DNA from: Ga0077555 sp963746315
Lineage (GTDB): Bacteria > Pseudomonadota > Alphaproteobacteria > Rhizobiales > Hyphomicrobiaceae
Length of the DNA stretch: 64,000 nucleotides
Reading direction: 5' to 3'
NCBI GenBank assembly: GCA_963746315.1
Contig: CAVVAR010000005.1
Location: forward strand, 124,001-188,000
Shown: piece by piece, positions 41,831 through 49,983 of the stretch
Numbering within the stretch: position 1 is the first letter of the stretch
How the letters are laid out: each line of letters begins with the position of its first letter
Position numbers and translations under genes: made by a program
The notes under the pieces: generated by a model
Databases searched by the model: none
Told to the model about the DNA's origin: nothing
The model's input: the letters and a program-made list of their open reading frames with translations, nothing else

Positions 41831-42979
41831 TCAAGTGCGGAGGTCGCCGCTCTCCAGCGCCCGCTCGACGGGCCGAGGACGCCAGATCGTGCGGCGCACC
41901 ATACGACCTCGACGCAGCGGAACCGACTGGCCGAAACGTACCTCGACCGAAGGGTGCAGGCTCTCGCCAATGGTCACGAGCGGATCGGGAAGGCGGCTGC
42001 TGCGCCAGGTGCCGAGCGCGGATCGGCGCCACGGAGCGATACCGGACAGATCCTGTCCGATCAGACGGATGAACGGCATCAAGCGGCTGGCGCGGTAGAT
42101 GCCGTCCGATGTCGGGGCGACGGTCTCGCCGAGCGGATCGGGCGCCGTCATAGTGCGCAGGCGGGGGAGATCGAAGGCGACGCCCGTCGTTGCCATGGCA
42201 CGCTCGGCCATCCAGAGCAGGGCGATGTCCGAGACGGTGCTGTCGGGAAAGCCACCGCCAACGTTGGCGTGGCTGCCGGGGAACCAGACCTGCTCGATAT
42301 GCTGGCCCTCGGGAGGCGGAGTGTCCTCGCGCCGTGTCCACAGAGATGGGCTGAACGGCCCGCGCGGCTCGTCGATCGCGAGTGCCTGCAGGCCGACCTC
42401 GACAAGGGGTGAGAGCTCGGTGTCGTGGAAGGCGAAGTGGCGGTTCCAGCGATGCTTGCCGATCAGCGGGATGCCGAGATTGCCGACCGTGTCCCATACG
42501 CCGAGGCAGGTGATGCGGACGCCGGGATGCGCGAGCTTGCGCAAGCGGTCGCGGGTGGCGAGGTCTGGCCCCACGTCGCGCTCCTGGTAGCAGCTCCAGG
42601 CGGCGCTGGTCTCGTGCAGGGCATCGGGAGCGAGCAAGCCGACGAAATTGATCAGGCCTGCGAGGCTTCGCGCCTGGAATGCGCCCCGGGAGAATCCGAA
42701 AAGATAGATCTCGTCGCCCGGGGCGTAACGCTCCGCGAGAAAGCGGTAGCCGTCGAGGATGCGCCGGTCGACTCCGATGCCGATGGCACCCTCGAGGAAG
42801 GCGCGGTACTCGCCGTCGTCCGGGTCGGTGCCGATACCCTCGACGTAGCGGGCGACCTGGGCGATGCCGTCGGGCGCAATGCCGAGCGCGACGCGGGCGA
42901 GCTTTACGATGTTGGTCACGTCACCGCGGCCGTTCGGCACGTTCCAGGTGCCGTCAAAGAAGCACAACAGGCGCTTCAT
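41831..42979 (-). CDS. DUF2235 alpha/beta hydrolase (Tle1-like)
   Basis: 382-aa protein of DUF2235, the family that includes type VI secretion phospholipases Tle1. N-terminus RLLCFFDGTWN, nucleophile motif GFSRGA at 95-100 (Ser97), acid region CLGVWDTVGNLG, and His region WFPGSHANVGGG, all characteristic. No VgrG, PAAR or immunity-like gene sits beside it, so a housekeeping or stand-alone phospholipase role is as likely as an effector. The ATG at 42979 opens directly on the first strand. Confidence 0.88.
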   Translation of the reverse strand: MKRLLCFFDGTWNVPNGRGDVTNIVKLARVALGIAPDGIAQVARYVEGIGTDPDDGEYRAFLEGAIGIGVDRRILDGYRFLAERYAPGDEIYLFGFSRGAFQARSLAGLINFVGLLAPDALHETSAAWSCYQERDVGPDLATRDRLRKLAHPGVRITCLGVWDTVGNLGIPLIGKHRWNRHFAFHDTELSPLVEVGLQALAIDEPRGPFSPSLWTRREDTPPPEGQHIEQVWFPGSHANVGGGFPDSTVSDIALLWMAERAMATTGVAFDLPRLRTMTAPDPLGETVAPTSDGIYRASRLMPFIRLIGQDLSGIAPWRRSALGTWRSSRLPDPLVTIGESLHPSVEVRFGQSVPLRRGRMVRRTIWRPRPVERALESGDLRT

Positions 42980-43209
42980 CCGTTCCCCCCGACCCGGCGA
43001 TCTGCCGGCCGCCACGCAACCCCACGAGCATTCTGATAGGACATATCGAGCCCGGCAAGTCGAGGACGAGGGGGAAAACGGCCCGACAACGCGCGTGTCC
43101 GGGCACCAGGTCATATCCACTGTGAAAAGGGCATTGGTAAGCTCGCGGCAATGGGCGATCCTGATTGCTCTTCGGCAGGGGTCGGAGCATCAGGCCAGGC
43201 ACTCGGGAG

Positions 43210-43860
43210 ATGACCTTGAACCGGATCGCACGCGTCTTCCTGGCCGGCTGCCTGGCCATCCTGCCGCTGGCTGTCACGGCCTTCGCGCTGGCATGGGTCG
43301 TTTCTGTGATCGCGGGCCTGATCGGTCCGCAGACGGGCATCGGGCGTGTGCTCACCTCGCTCGGAGTGGGTGTGGGCGGCAGCGTTGCCCCGTACGTCGT
43401 CGGAGTCCTGATCCTGCTGCTCGCCATCTATGCGCTCGGGCTGGTGGTCGAGTTGCGCATCGGCCCGTGGTTCACGGCGACACTGGAAGGACTGGTGGCC
43501 CGGATCCCGATCGTGTCCAAGGTCTATGACCTGTCCAAGCGTTTCACGTCGATCGTGGATGCCAAGGACGGCGGACAACTCGCGAGCATGAGCCCGGTGT
43601 GGTGCTTCTTCGGCGGCGAGCCGGGTGCCGCCGTGCTGGCACTGCTGCCGTCAGCGGCGCCGGTGCGCATCGGGGAGCACGACTATGTCGGCATCCTGGT
43701 GCCGTCGGCTCCGGTGCCGGTCGGCGGTGCGCTCGTCTATGTGCCGCGGACCTGGGTGCGGCCGGCCGAAGGCGGCGTAGACGAGTTGATGACCGTCTAT
43801 CTGTCGATGGGCGTGACGCCGCCCAGATCGAGCGCCGGGAGCGTGGCCGTGCGGACCTGA
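43210..43860 (+). CDS. DUF502 membrane protein
   Basis: 216-aa membrane protein of DUF502. Two hydrophobic segments at the N-terminus (about 9-35 and 58-85), then the conserved IPIVSKVYDLSKRFTSIV and LVYVPRTWVRPAEGGVDELMTVYLSMGVTPP. Function unknown. GGGAG lies close before the ATG at 43210. It converges on the NTF2-like gene. Confidence 0.88.
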   Translation: MTLNRIARVFLAGCLAILPLAVTAFALAWVVSVIAGLIGPQTGIGRVLTSLGVGVGGSVAPYVVGVLILLLAIYALGLVVELRIGPWFTATLEGLVARIPIVSKVYDLSKRFTSIVDAKDGGQLASMSPVWCFFGGEPGAAVLALLPSAAPVRIGEHDYVGILVPSAPVPVGGALVYVPRTWVRPAEGGVDELMTVYLSMGVTPPRSSAGSVAVRT

Positions 43861-43952
43861 AGGGGGACGCGAGGCGGCTGGATCAATCCAAAGCCTACCG
43901 TCCCCGTCGGAGCGATCCGGCGGGGGCGCCTCCCGCCATTCGCCGAGGAGCT

Positions 43953-44420
43953 TCAGCCGAGGTGGCCTGCGGCCTCGGGCCGGGCCTTCAGGCGGGTGGC
44001 GTATTTCTGGGCGATCTTCCTTAACCGCTCGGGGGCGAAGTCCTGCTGGGCCAGCGCCATGCCGCGATCGAAAACCTCGCTGTAGCGGCGGATCTTGCCA
44101 TCGGCGAGCTCGAACCGGCTGATACCCTCGAAGACGACGCGCGTGCCCTTGGCCTCGGGCAGCTTGGACGTATAGCTGAAGCGATAGCTGGCGTAACCGA
44201 GGGGCCCGACGGCGACGGGGTCGAAGAATTCCCACTTGAAGCCTTCGCCGCCTTCGTAGAAGTGCGCGAGCATGTCGCGAACACCGGCCCTGCCGGGGGC
44301 GGACGACCCGAAGAAATAGTCGTCGTAGACGCCATCGTCGGTGAACAGGTCGGCGAGAGCGTCGCCGTTGCCGCTTTCGACAGCGGCGGAGAACCTGGCA
44401 AGCATCGGGGTGAGGTCCAT
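43953..44420 (-). CDS. NTF2-like (SnoaL) protein
   Basis: 155-aa NTF2-fold protein: FSAAVESGNGDALADLFTDDGVYDDYFFGSSAPG (the SnoaL-type N-terminal half), then FEGISRFELADGKIRRYSEVFDRG (C-terminal strands). No catalytic role can be given. The ATG at 44420 was chosen because upstream codons lack family character. Confidence 0.82.
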   Translation of the reverse strand: MDLTPMLARFSAAVESGNGDALADLFTDDGVYDDYFFGSSAPGRAGVRDMLAHFYEGGEGFKWEFFDPVAVGPLGYASYRFSYTSKLPEAKGTRVVFEGISRFELADGKIRRYSEVFDRGMALAQQDFAPERLRKIAQKYATRLKARPEAAGHLG

Positions 44421-44493
44421 GACTTCCGCTCCTGGGGTTTCGTCCCGGCATTGTCGGCGAACGACGGGCGACATGGAAGACCTAGTGGCCCGC

Positions 44494-44540
44494 CGCGCCA
44501 AAATCGCAGCATGTCGGCACCCTCTCTCGATTTTGGCGCG
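44494..44540. repeat. 13-bp inverted repeat
   Basis: CGCGCCAAAATCG (44494-44506) and CGATTTTGGCGCG (44528-44540) form a perfect 13-bp stem with a 21-nt loop. The GGCGCGA core reappears in the neighbouring repeat at 44571-44648, so the two probably belong to one element. Confidence 0.65.
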
Positions 44541-44570
44541 ACATAAGGGCCCCTAGCGACATCATGAGCT

Positions 44571-44648
44571 TAGTGTGGCGTTTATCGCGCCATAGTTGAA
44601 CTCGAGCCTGGGCGCGCCACTGGTCAACTAAGGCGCGACGTCACACTA
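44571..44648. repeat. three-step imperfect inverted repeat (MITE-like)
   Basis: Three 7-bp arm pairs stack: TAGTGTG (44571-44577)/CACACTA (44642-44648), TCGCGCC (44585-44591)/GGCGCGA (44632-44638), and TAGTTGA (44593-44599)/TCAACTA (44624-44630). The left boundary (44561-44582) matches the minus strand of 25632-25653 with one mismatch. Confidence 0.65.
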
Positions 44649-44880
44649 GTGAGGGCGGGCGGTGATAAGCGGGGATTGGGGATGGATCGCGCGCGCCAAC
44701 TGGTCGTACCCTCGGGTTTCGAATAGTGGTAGGTGCACAATCGTTGCCTTGGAAGCAACAGTACGTTTACGGATCCGAGCCGACCTGGGCTGGCACGAGC
44801 AATGCAACTGTTGGGGCTCCCGACACAGGTTGTTGCGTCACGAGACAGCGCGTCGGGGATGACTGAATCGAGGGGTGAGC

Positions 44881-46236
44881 ATGTCGCGCCGTTATTTCGG
44901 GACCGATGGCATTCGTGGACTTGCCAATAGGGCGCCCATGACATCGGAGATCGCGCTGAAGGCGGGGATGGCCGCTGGGCACATCTTCTCGCGCAACGGC
45001 AGCCACCGGCATCGAGTGGTCATCGGCAAGGATACGCGGCTTTCCGGCTATATGATCGAGAGCGCCCTGCTGTCGGGCTTCACGTCCGTGGGCATGGACG
45101 TGTTCCTGCTCGGGCCGATGCCGACACCGGCCGTCGCCATGCTGACGCGGTCGATGCGCGCCGATCTCGGGGTGATGATCTCGGCTTCGCACAACCCCTA
45201 TGAGGACAACGGAATCAAGTTCTTCGATCCGGACGGCTACAAGCTGTCGGACGAGATGGAGACCGAGATCGAGGCGCTGATCGATGCGCCCAGCAACGAG
45301 CTGATGGCCACGTCGGATAAAATCGGGCGGGCGACGCGGATCGAGAGCGCACAGGAGCGCTACATCGAGTTCGCTAAGCGGACTCTGGCCAAGAACCTCA
45401 GGCTGGACGGGCTCCGGATCGTGGTCGATTGCGCGAATGGCGCCGCCTACAAGGTGGCTCCCGAAGCGCTCTGGGAGCTGGGCGCCGAGGTCGTGCGTAT
45501 CGGCGTCGAGCCGAACGGGCGCAACATCAACCTGAAGTGCGGCTCGACCGCGCCCGAGGCGCTTGCAGACAAAGTGCGCGAGGTGAGGGCCGACATCGGC
45601 ATCGCGCTCGATGGCGACGCAGACCGGGTGGTGATCGTCGACGAGAAGGCGCGGATCGTCGACGGCGACCAGCTGATGGCGGTGATTGCGGAAAGCTGGC
45701 ACCGGCGGGGACGTCTCGCGGGCGGCGGCGTGGTTGCGACCGTGATGTCGAACCTGGGGCTCGAGCGCTATCTCGGCGGCATCGGCCTGTCGATGGTGCG
45801 AACGGCCGTGGGAGACCGTTATGTTGTCGAGCACATGCGCAAGCACGGCTATAATGTCGGCGGCGAGCAGTCGGGACACATCGTGCTCTCGGATTTCACG
45901 ACGACGGGCGACGGTCTCGTATCGGCGCTGCAGGTACTTTCGACAGTGGTCTCCACAGGGCGTTCGGTGAGCGAGGTGTGCAACAGGTTCGAGCCGTTGC
46001 CGCAAATCCTCAAGAACGTGCGCTACTCCGAAGGCAAGCCGCTCGAGGACGACCGTGTGCGGAAGGCGATCGCCGGCGCCAAGGAGCGGCTCGGGAGTGC
46101 CGGTCGTGTCGTGATCCGGCCGTCGGGAACGGAGCCGGTGATTCGCGTCATGGCGGAGGGCGATGACGAGCGGCTGGTGGCCACCGTGGTCGGCGACATC
46201 TGCGAGGCCGTCGCGAAGGCGGCACAGGCGGCGTAA
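44881..46236 (+). CDS. glmM: phosphoglucosamine mutase GlmM
   Basis: 451-aa enzyme converting glucosamine-6-phosphate to glucosamine-1-phosphate for UDP-GlcNAc and peptidoglycan. The start MSRRYFGTDGIRG is canonical; the phosphoserine loop is ISASHNP (Ser103), the Mg-binding loop is DGDADR, the sugar loop GEQSGHI, and the phosphate loop RPSGTEPVIRVMAEG. The ATG at 44881 follows GAGGGG; an in-frame GTG 6 nt earlier is less likely. ftsH/folP, common partners, are not here. Confidence 0.97.
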   Translation: MSRRYFGTDGIRGLANRAPMTSEIALKAGMAAGHIFSRNGSHRHRVVIGKDTRLSGYMIESALLSGFTSVGMDVFLLGPMPTPAVAMLTRSMRADLGVMISASHNPYEDNGIKFFDPDGYKLSDEMETEIEALIDAPSNELMATSDKIGRATRIESAQERYIEFAKRTLAKNLRLDGLRIVVDCANGAAYKVAPEALWELGAEVVRIGVEPNGRNINLKCGSTAPEALADKVREVRADIGIALDGDADRVVIVDEKARIVDGDQLMAVIAESWHRRGRLAGGGVVATVMSNLGLERYLGGIGLSMVRTAVGDRYVVEHMRKHGYNVGGEQSGHIVLSDFTTTGDGLVSALQVLSTVVSTGRSVSEVCNRFEPLPQILKNVRYSEGKPLEDDRVRKAIAGAKERLGSAGRVVIRPSGTEPVIRVMAEGDDERLVATVVGDICEAVAKAAQAA

Positions 46237-46316
46237 GCGTAGCCGCCCGCCATGGCGATACCCGCGGACCGGAGCGAGCGAACCATGTTCGACCCGGCAT
46301 TCTGACCTACTCATCC

Positions 46317-46378
46317 TTGACATTGTCCGGACAGCACCGGATACGATTGAGCCGATTAGAACAAGCTTGGCTCAATCG
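46317..46378 (+). promoter_or_regulatory. candidate promoter and 5' hairpin of the TRAP operon
   Basis: TTGACA at 46317-46322 is a good -35 box; a -10 about 17-20 nt on is weak (GATACG or TACGAT around 46340-46348). A perfect 10-bp inverted repeat, CGATTGAGCC (46344-46353) and GGCTCAATCG (46369-46378), ends exactly where the ribosome site GGAGGA (46379-46384) begins. It may be an operator or an RNA hairpin controlling translation of dctP. Confidence 0.5.
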
Positions 46379-46389
46379 GGAGGAACTCC

Positions 46390-47544
46390 ATGGCTGACGA
46401 CAAGAAGACTAAGGCCGACAAATCGGCTGGCGCGACGGGTAGCGTGGCTGACAACAACGCGAAGAAGGCCCTCAACCGACGGGACTATCTGCGAAATGCC
46501 GGTTTGACGGCGGCTGGTGCCGGAGCCGCCTCGATCGGCTTCCCGGCGATCGCCAGGGCCCAGAACAAGACCTATAAGCTGAAGCTCCAGAGCAACTGGA
46601 CGGGCATCGGCATCGAGGCGCAGGACAAGGCTGCCCAGCTCTTCGTCGACCGGGTCAAAAAGTTGTCCGGCGGCCGGATCGAGGTGACGAACTTCAACGC
46701 AGAGGTGCTGCTCGGTATCGGCGAAACGTTCCGTGGCGTCGGCTCGGGCGTTGCAGACCTCGCCGTCACGTCCTCGATCTATCACCGGGGCATCGTGCCC
46801 GTCGGCGAGTTCCTGTGGGCGGTGCCGTTCTTCCCGATCACGACGCTCGAGTTCTACGAGCAGATCTACCACTTCATGGGCGTCAAGGAGCTGTGGCAGG
46901 AGGCCTACAAGCCGCACAACGTCGCGCACCTGAGCTACATGATCTCGGACGAGTGGGGCGCCATGGTGTCGACCCGTCCGGTCGAAAAGTATGCCGACTT
47001 CAAAGGCATGAAGGTGCGCGCGTTCGGCATCTGGGCCGATTGGCTCGTGCACAACGGCGCGTCGATCGTCACCGTCCCGGGCGGCGAGGTCTACACCGCC
47101 ATCCAGACCAAGATCCTCGACGCTGCGGCGTTCGGATCACCGGATGCCTGGGCCGGCATGAAGATGCACGAGGTCTGCAAGTACTACCTCAACCCCTCGG
47201 TGATTCCATACGACATCGTCGAGGTCATCATGAACTTGAAGACCTTCAACGAGATGCCGCCGGACCTGCAGGAGGTGATGATCACCGCCTCGCGCACGAT
47301 GAACACCGAGCTTGCCGCCATGACCATCGCGACCGACGCGCGCGGTCGCAAGAAGCTCGCCGAGGGCGGCATGCAAACGCTCATGATGCCGGACGCCGAG
47401 CTGAAAAAGGCCGCCGAGTGGTGCTGGAATCAGTTCCTCGCCAAGAAGGGCAAGGATCCCTTCATCGACAAGGTGATCGACATCTACACCCAAGCCCGGC
47501 AATTGCACAAAGACTACTACGGGCCGAAGCAGCTCCCCGTCTAG
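46390..47544 (+). CDS. dctP: TRAP transporter substrate-binding protein DctP (Tat-type signal)
   Basis: 384-aa periplasmic binding protein of a TRAP transporter. The N-terminus carries a twin-arginine signal (NRRDYLRNAGLTAAGAGAASIGFPAIARA), so it is probably exported folded. DctP-family patterns include YKLKLQSNWTG, LFVDRVKKLSGGRIEV, PVGEFLWAVPFFPI, and YADFKGMKVRAFG. The subgroup resembles ligands such as mannitol/chloroaromatic or 2-oxoacid type DctP7 proteins; the ligand cannot be named. First gene of dctP-dctQ-dctM. Confidence 0.93.
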   Translation: MADDKKTKADKSAGATGSVADNNAKKALNRRDYLRNAGLTAAGAGAASIGFPAIARAQNKTYKLKLQSNWTGIGIEAQDKAAQLFVDRVKKLSGGRIEVTNFNAEVLLGIGETFRGVGSGVADLAVTSSIYHRGIVPVGEFLWAVPFFPITTLEFYEQIYHFMGVKELWQEAYKPHNVAHLSYMISDEWGAMVSTRPVEKYADFKGMKVRAFGIWADWLVHNGASIVTVPGGEVYTAIQTKILDAAAFGSPDAWAGMKMHEVCKYYLNPSVIPYDIVEVIMNLKTFNEMPPDLQEVMITASRTMNTELAAMTIATDARGRKKLAEGGMQTLMMPDAELKKAAEWCWNQFLAKKGKDPFIDKVIDIYTQARQLHKDYYGPKQLPV

Positions 47545-47602
47545 GACGGCCGACAAGCGTCTGCGGTAGGCAGGCTCCGGCCAATGAGCGAAGCAGGGCA
47601 TA

Positions 47603-47633
47603 AGCACGACGCGTCGGCTCGGCGCGTCGTGCT
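47603..47633 (+). terminator. strong intercistronic hairpin dctP/dctQ
   Basis: AGCACGACGCG (47603-47613) and CGCGTCGTGCT (47623-47633) form a perfect 11-bp stem with a 9-nt loop, in the 288-nt gap after dctP. A partial terminator or 3' end-stabilising structure here would raise binding-protein mRNA above the permease mRNA. A T-run (CTTTTT) occurs 20 nt later, not directly after the stem. Confidence 0.6.
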
Positions 47634-47832
47634 GTAGGTCGCTGCCGATGCTTTTTCATGTCAGCCAGGGACAAGAGACCTTGGGGTACGCCCCAAGGCT
47701 GAGATCGATAGCTCGCAGCGCCCATTGGGCGACGAGCAAAATGGGGCTGAGCCGTGCGGACCGGATAGCCGTTACTGGCGGTCGCTCGCCTGCTCGATTG
47801 CCGGCGCGACCGGCCAGGATGGGGAGTGTTCG

Positions 47833-48366
47833 GTGAAAGTGATCGAAGGTTATCTGCGCCTTACGGACTGGCTCAATGCCAAGTTCGCCTGGATTGTCGC
47901 GTTTCTGATCGTTCCAATGCTCGTCATCATGATCTGGGAGATCGTGATGCGATACTTCTTCAATGCGCCTTCCCAATGGGCCTACGAAATATCGTTGTTC
48001 CTCTACGGCGGGTATATTGTGCTCGGCGGGGCTTACACGCACTTGGCTGGTGGCCACGTCAATGTCGACATCATCTGGGGCCAACTCTCGCCTCGCGGGC
48101 GAGCCATCCTGGACATTCTCACAAGCGGCTTCGCGTTTCTCTTTCTCGGCGTGCTGTTCTGGGTATCGCTGCAGATCACCATCAACTCGTGGCAGATCGG
48201 CGAAACCACGATGTCACATTGGAAGCCGATCTATTACCCGCTGCGTACGACGCTGCCGGTCGGGTGCTTCCTGTTCCTGATGCAGGTTCTGGCAAAGCTT
48301 ATCCGCGATGTGGCAATCGTCATCAAGGGTGAGGACGTCTTTCCGGTGCGGGTCGCGATCCCGTAA
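47833..48366 (+). CDS. dctQ: TRAP transporter small permease DctQ
   Basis: 177-aa membrane protein with four predicted segments, the usual DctQ size and course: LIVPMLVIMIWEIVMRYFFNAPSQWAYEISLFLYGGYIVLGGAYTHLAGGHVNVDI. Start is a GTG at 47833 with GGGGAG 6 nt before it; the longer open frame upstream has no membrane character. It works with DctM and DctP as a secondary, ion-driven organic acid importer. Confidence 0.9.
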   Translation: MKVIEGYLRLTDWLNAKFAWIVAFLIVPMLVIMIWEIVMRYFFNAPSQWAYEISLFLYGGYIVLGGAYTHLAGGHVNVDIIWGQLSPRGRAILDILTSGFAFLFLGVLFWVSLQITINSWQIGETTMSHWKPIYYPLRTTLPVGCFLFLMQVLAKLIRDVAIVIKGEDVFPVRVAIP

Positions 48367-48450
48367 CGCCTGAGCTCTGAGATCACGTTCAGCCACCGCG
48401 CAACAATCCCTGCGCGGCTCGACAGCACCCACCTCCCCAGGAGTACGTTA

Positions 48451-49770
48451 ATGCTCGGCCTTGGCCCAGAAGGGATGACGATCCTACTTTTTGGCAGTCT
48501 CATCCTACTCCTGCTTGCGGGGCTGCCTCTGGTCTTCGCGATCGGCGGCGTCGCAACGTTCTTCATCATCTTCCTGTGGGGGCCGCATGCGCTGCCGGTC
48601 CTCGCAAATCGAACCTACATGGCCATGGACATGTTCCTGCTCGTGGCCGTGCCAATGTTCATATTCATGGGGGCGATGCTACAAAGATGCGGCATCGCCG
48701 AGGACATGTATGAGTTGATGTACCATTGGATGGGCGGCCTGCGCGGCGGGCTCGCCGCCGGGACGGTGCTCATCTGCACGATGTTCGCCGCAATGGTCGG
48801 CATCAGCGGCGCGGCCACCACGTCGATGGGCCTGATCGCGCTGCCGTCCATGCTGAAGCGCGGCTACAAGAAAGACATCGCGATTGGCTGCATCTCGGCG
48901 GGCGGCTCGCTCGGCATCCTGATTCCGCCGAGCGTGCTGATGATCATCCTCGCTCTGACCTCTCGCCTTTCGGTCGGGCAATTGTTCATCGCCGGCATTC
49001 TGCCGGGGCTGCTGCTCAGCTTCCTGTTCGTGGCGTATATCCTCCTGCGCTGCTATTTCCAGAAGGACATGGGGCCGAGCGTGCCCGATGAAGAGCGGCT
49101 TCCGGCGAAAGAGAGCTGGAAGTTGGCGGGAGCACTCGTGCTTCCCATCGGCCTGATATTCGCGGTCATGGGCTCGATGTTCTTCGGTATTGCGACGCCG
49201 AGCGAGGCGTCTGCGATCGGTGCTCTCGGCGCAATTGTCAGCGCTATGATCAAGCGTACTTTCAACTGGGAAAGCTTCACCTCGGCACTGTTCATCACGC
49301 TTCGCCTGAGCGCGATGGTGATCTGGATCGTGTTCGCGGCCTCGGCATTCACCGCGCTCTATGCGGTAACGGGGGCCTCGTCTCTGGTGGGCACCCTGAT
49401 CAAGGGCGTGGGTGATCCCTGGATGGTGATCATCACCATGCAGCTGATCCTGTTCGTGCTCGGGATGTTCTTCGATCCGACGGGCATCGTTCTGCTGACG
49501 GCGCCGATCTTTTTCCCGATTGTAACCTCGCTCGGTTTCGATCCGCTGTGGTTCGCGATCCTCTTCGTGATCAACATGGAACTGGCCTATCTCACTCCAC
49601 CCTTCGGCTTCAACCTGTTCTACATGAAGGCGGTCGTGCCACCGGGCGTCACGATGATGGACATCTACAAGTCGTCGCTACCTTTCTGCCTGCTCATGAT
49701 CCTCGGCCTCGCGCTGTGCATGATCTTTCCGGGGATCATCACCTGGCTGCCGAGCATGATGAAAACGTGA
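48451..49770 (+). CDS. dctM: TRAP transporter large permease DctM
   Basis: 439-aa polytopic protein (about twelve segments) of the DctM/YiaN family, the transporting subunit. Family signatures: LLAGLPLVFAIGGVATFF, AAMVGISGAATTSMGLIALPSMLKRGYKKDIAIGCISAGGSLGILIPPSVLMII, and the C-terminal LTPPFGFNLFYMKAVVPPG. An 84-nt gap with AGGAG precedes the ATG. Confidence 0.95.
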   Translation: MLGLGPEGMTILLFGSLILLLLAGLPLVFAIGGVATFFIIFLWGPHALPVLANRTYMAMDMFLLVAVPMFIFMGAMLQRCGIAEDMYELMYHWMGGLRGGLAAGTVLICTMFAAMVGISGAATTSMGLIALPSMLKRGYKKDIAIGCISAGGSLGILIPPSVLMIILALTSRLSVGQLFIAGILPGLLLSFLFVAYILLRCYFQKDMGPSVPDEERLPAKESWKLAGALVLPIGLIFAVMGSMFFGIATPSEASAIGALGAIVSAMIKRTFNWESFTSALFITLRLSAMVIWIVFAASAFTALYAVTGASSLVGTLIKGVGDPWMVIITMQLILFVLGMFFDPTGIVLLTAPIFFPIVTSLGFDPLWFAILFVINMELAYLTPPFGFNLFYMKAVVPPGVTMMDIYKSSLPFCLLMILGLALCMIFPGIITWLPSMMKT

Positions 49771-49859
49771 CGGTCGAGCCGGTCGGGACTCACCCGGAGT
49801 ACGGCCGGCGCGACCGAGGCCGTTCCGATGACCGGGCGGCCAGCCCCGCGGCGTACGGT

Positions 49860-49876
49860 GGCAGCGTCGTGCTGCC
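49860..49876 (+). terminator. hairpin after the TRAP operon
   Basis: GGCAGC (49860-49865) and GCTGCC (49871-49876) with loop GTCGT, extended on both sides by three more pairs with one mismatch. It lies 90 nt after dctM and before the amidase gene. No T-tract, so only a tentative terminator. Confidence 0.4.
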
Positions 49877-49983
49877 GCCGACCTGACGGCTGTGCGGTGG
49901 CGCGTCATCCCGTAACGTGATGAAATGCTGTCGTGCCTACGCGCGGCCGCTTCGCCCGATCGCTTCCAACGCCGGATCAAACC

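Larger units (their letters stand above)
44421..44880. other. divergent intergenic region with inverted repeats
   Basis: 460 nt between the divergent NTF2-like and glmM genes, with no convincing gene. It holds the two inverted repeats listed separately and about 230 nt of unremarkable sequence before glmM, which should contain the glmM promoter. Confidence 0.5.
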
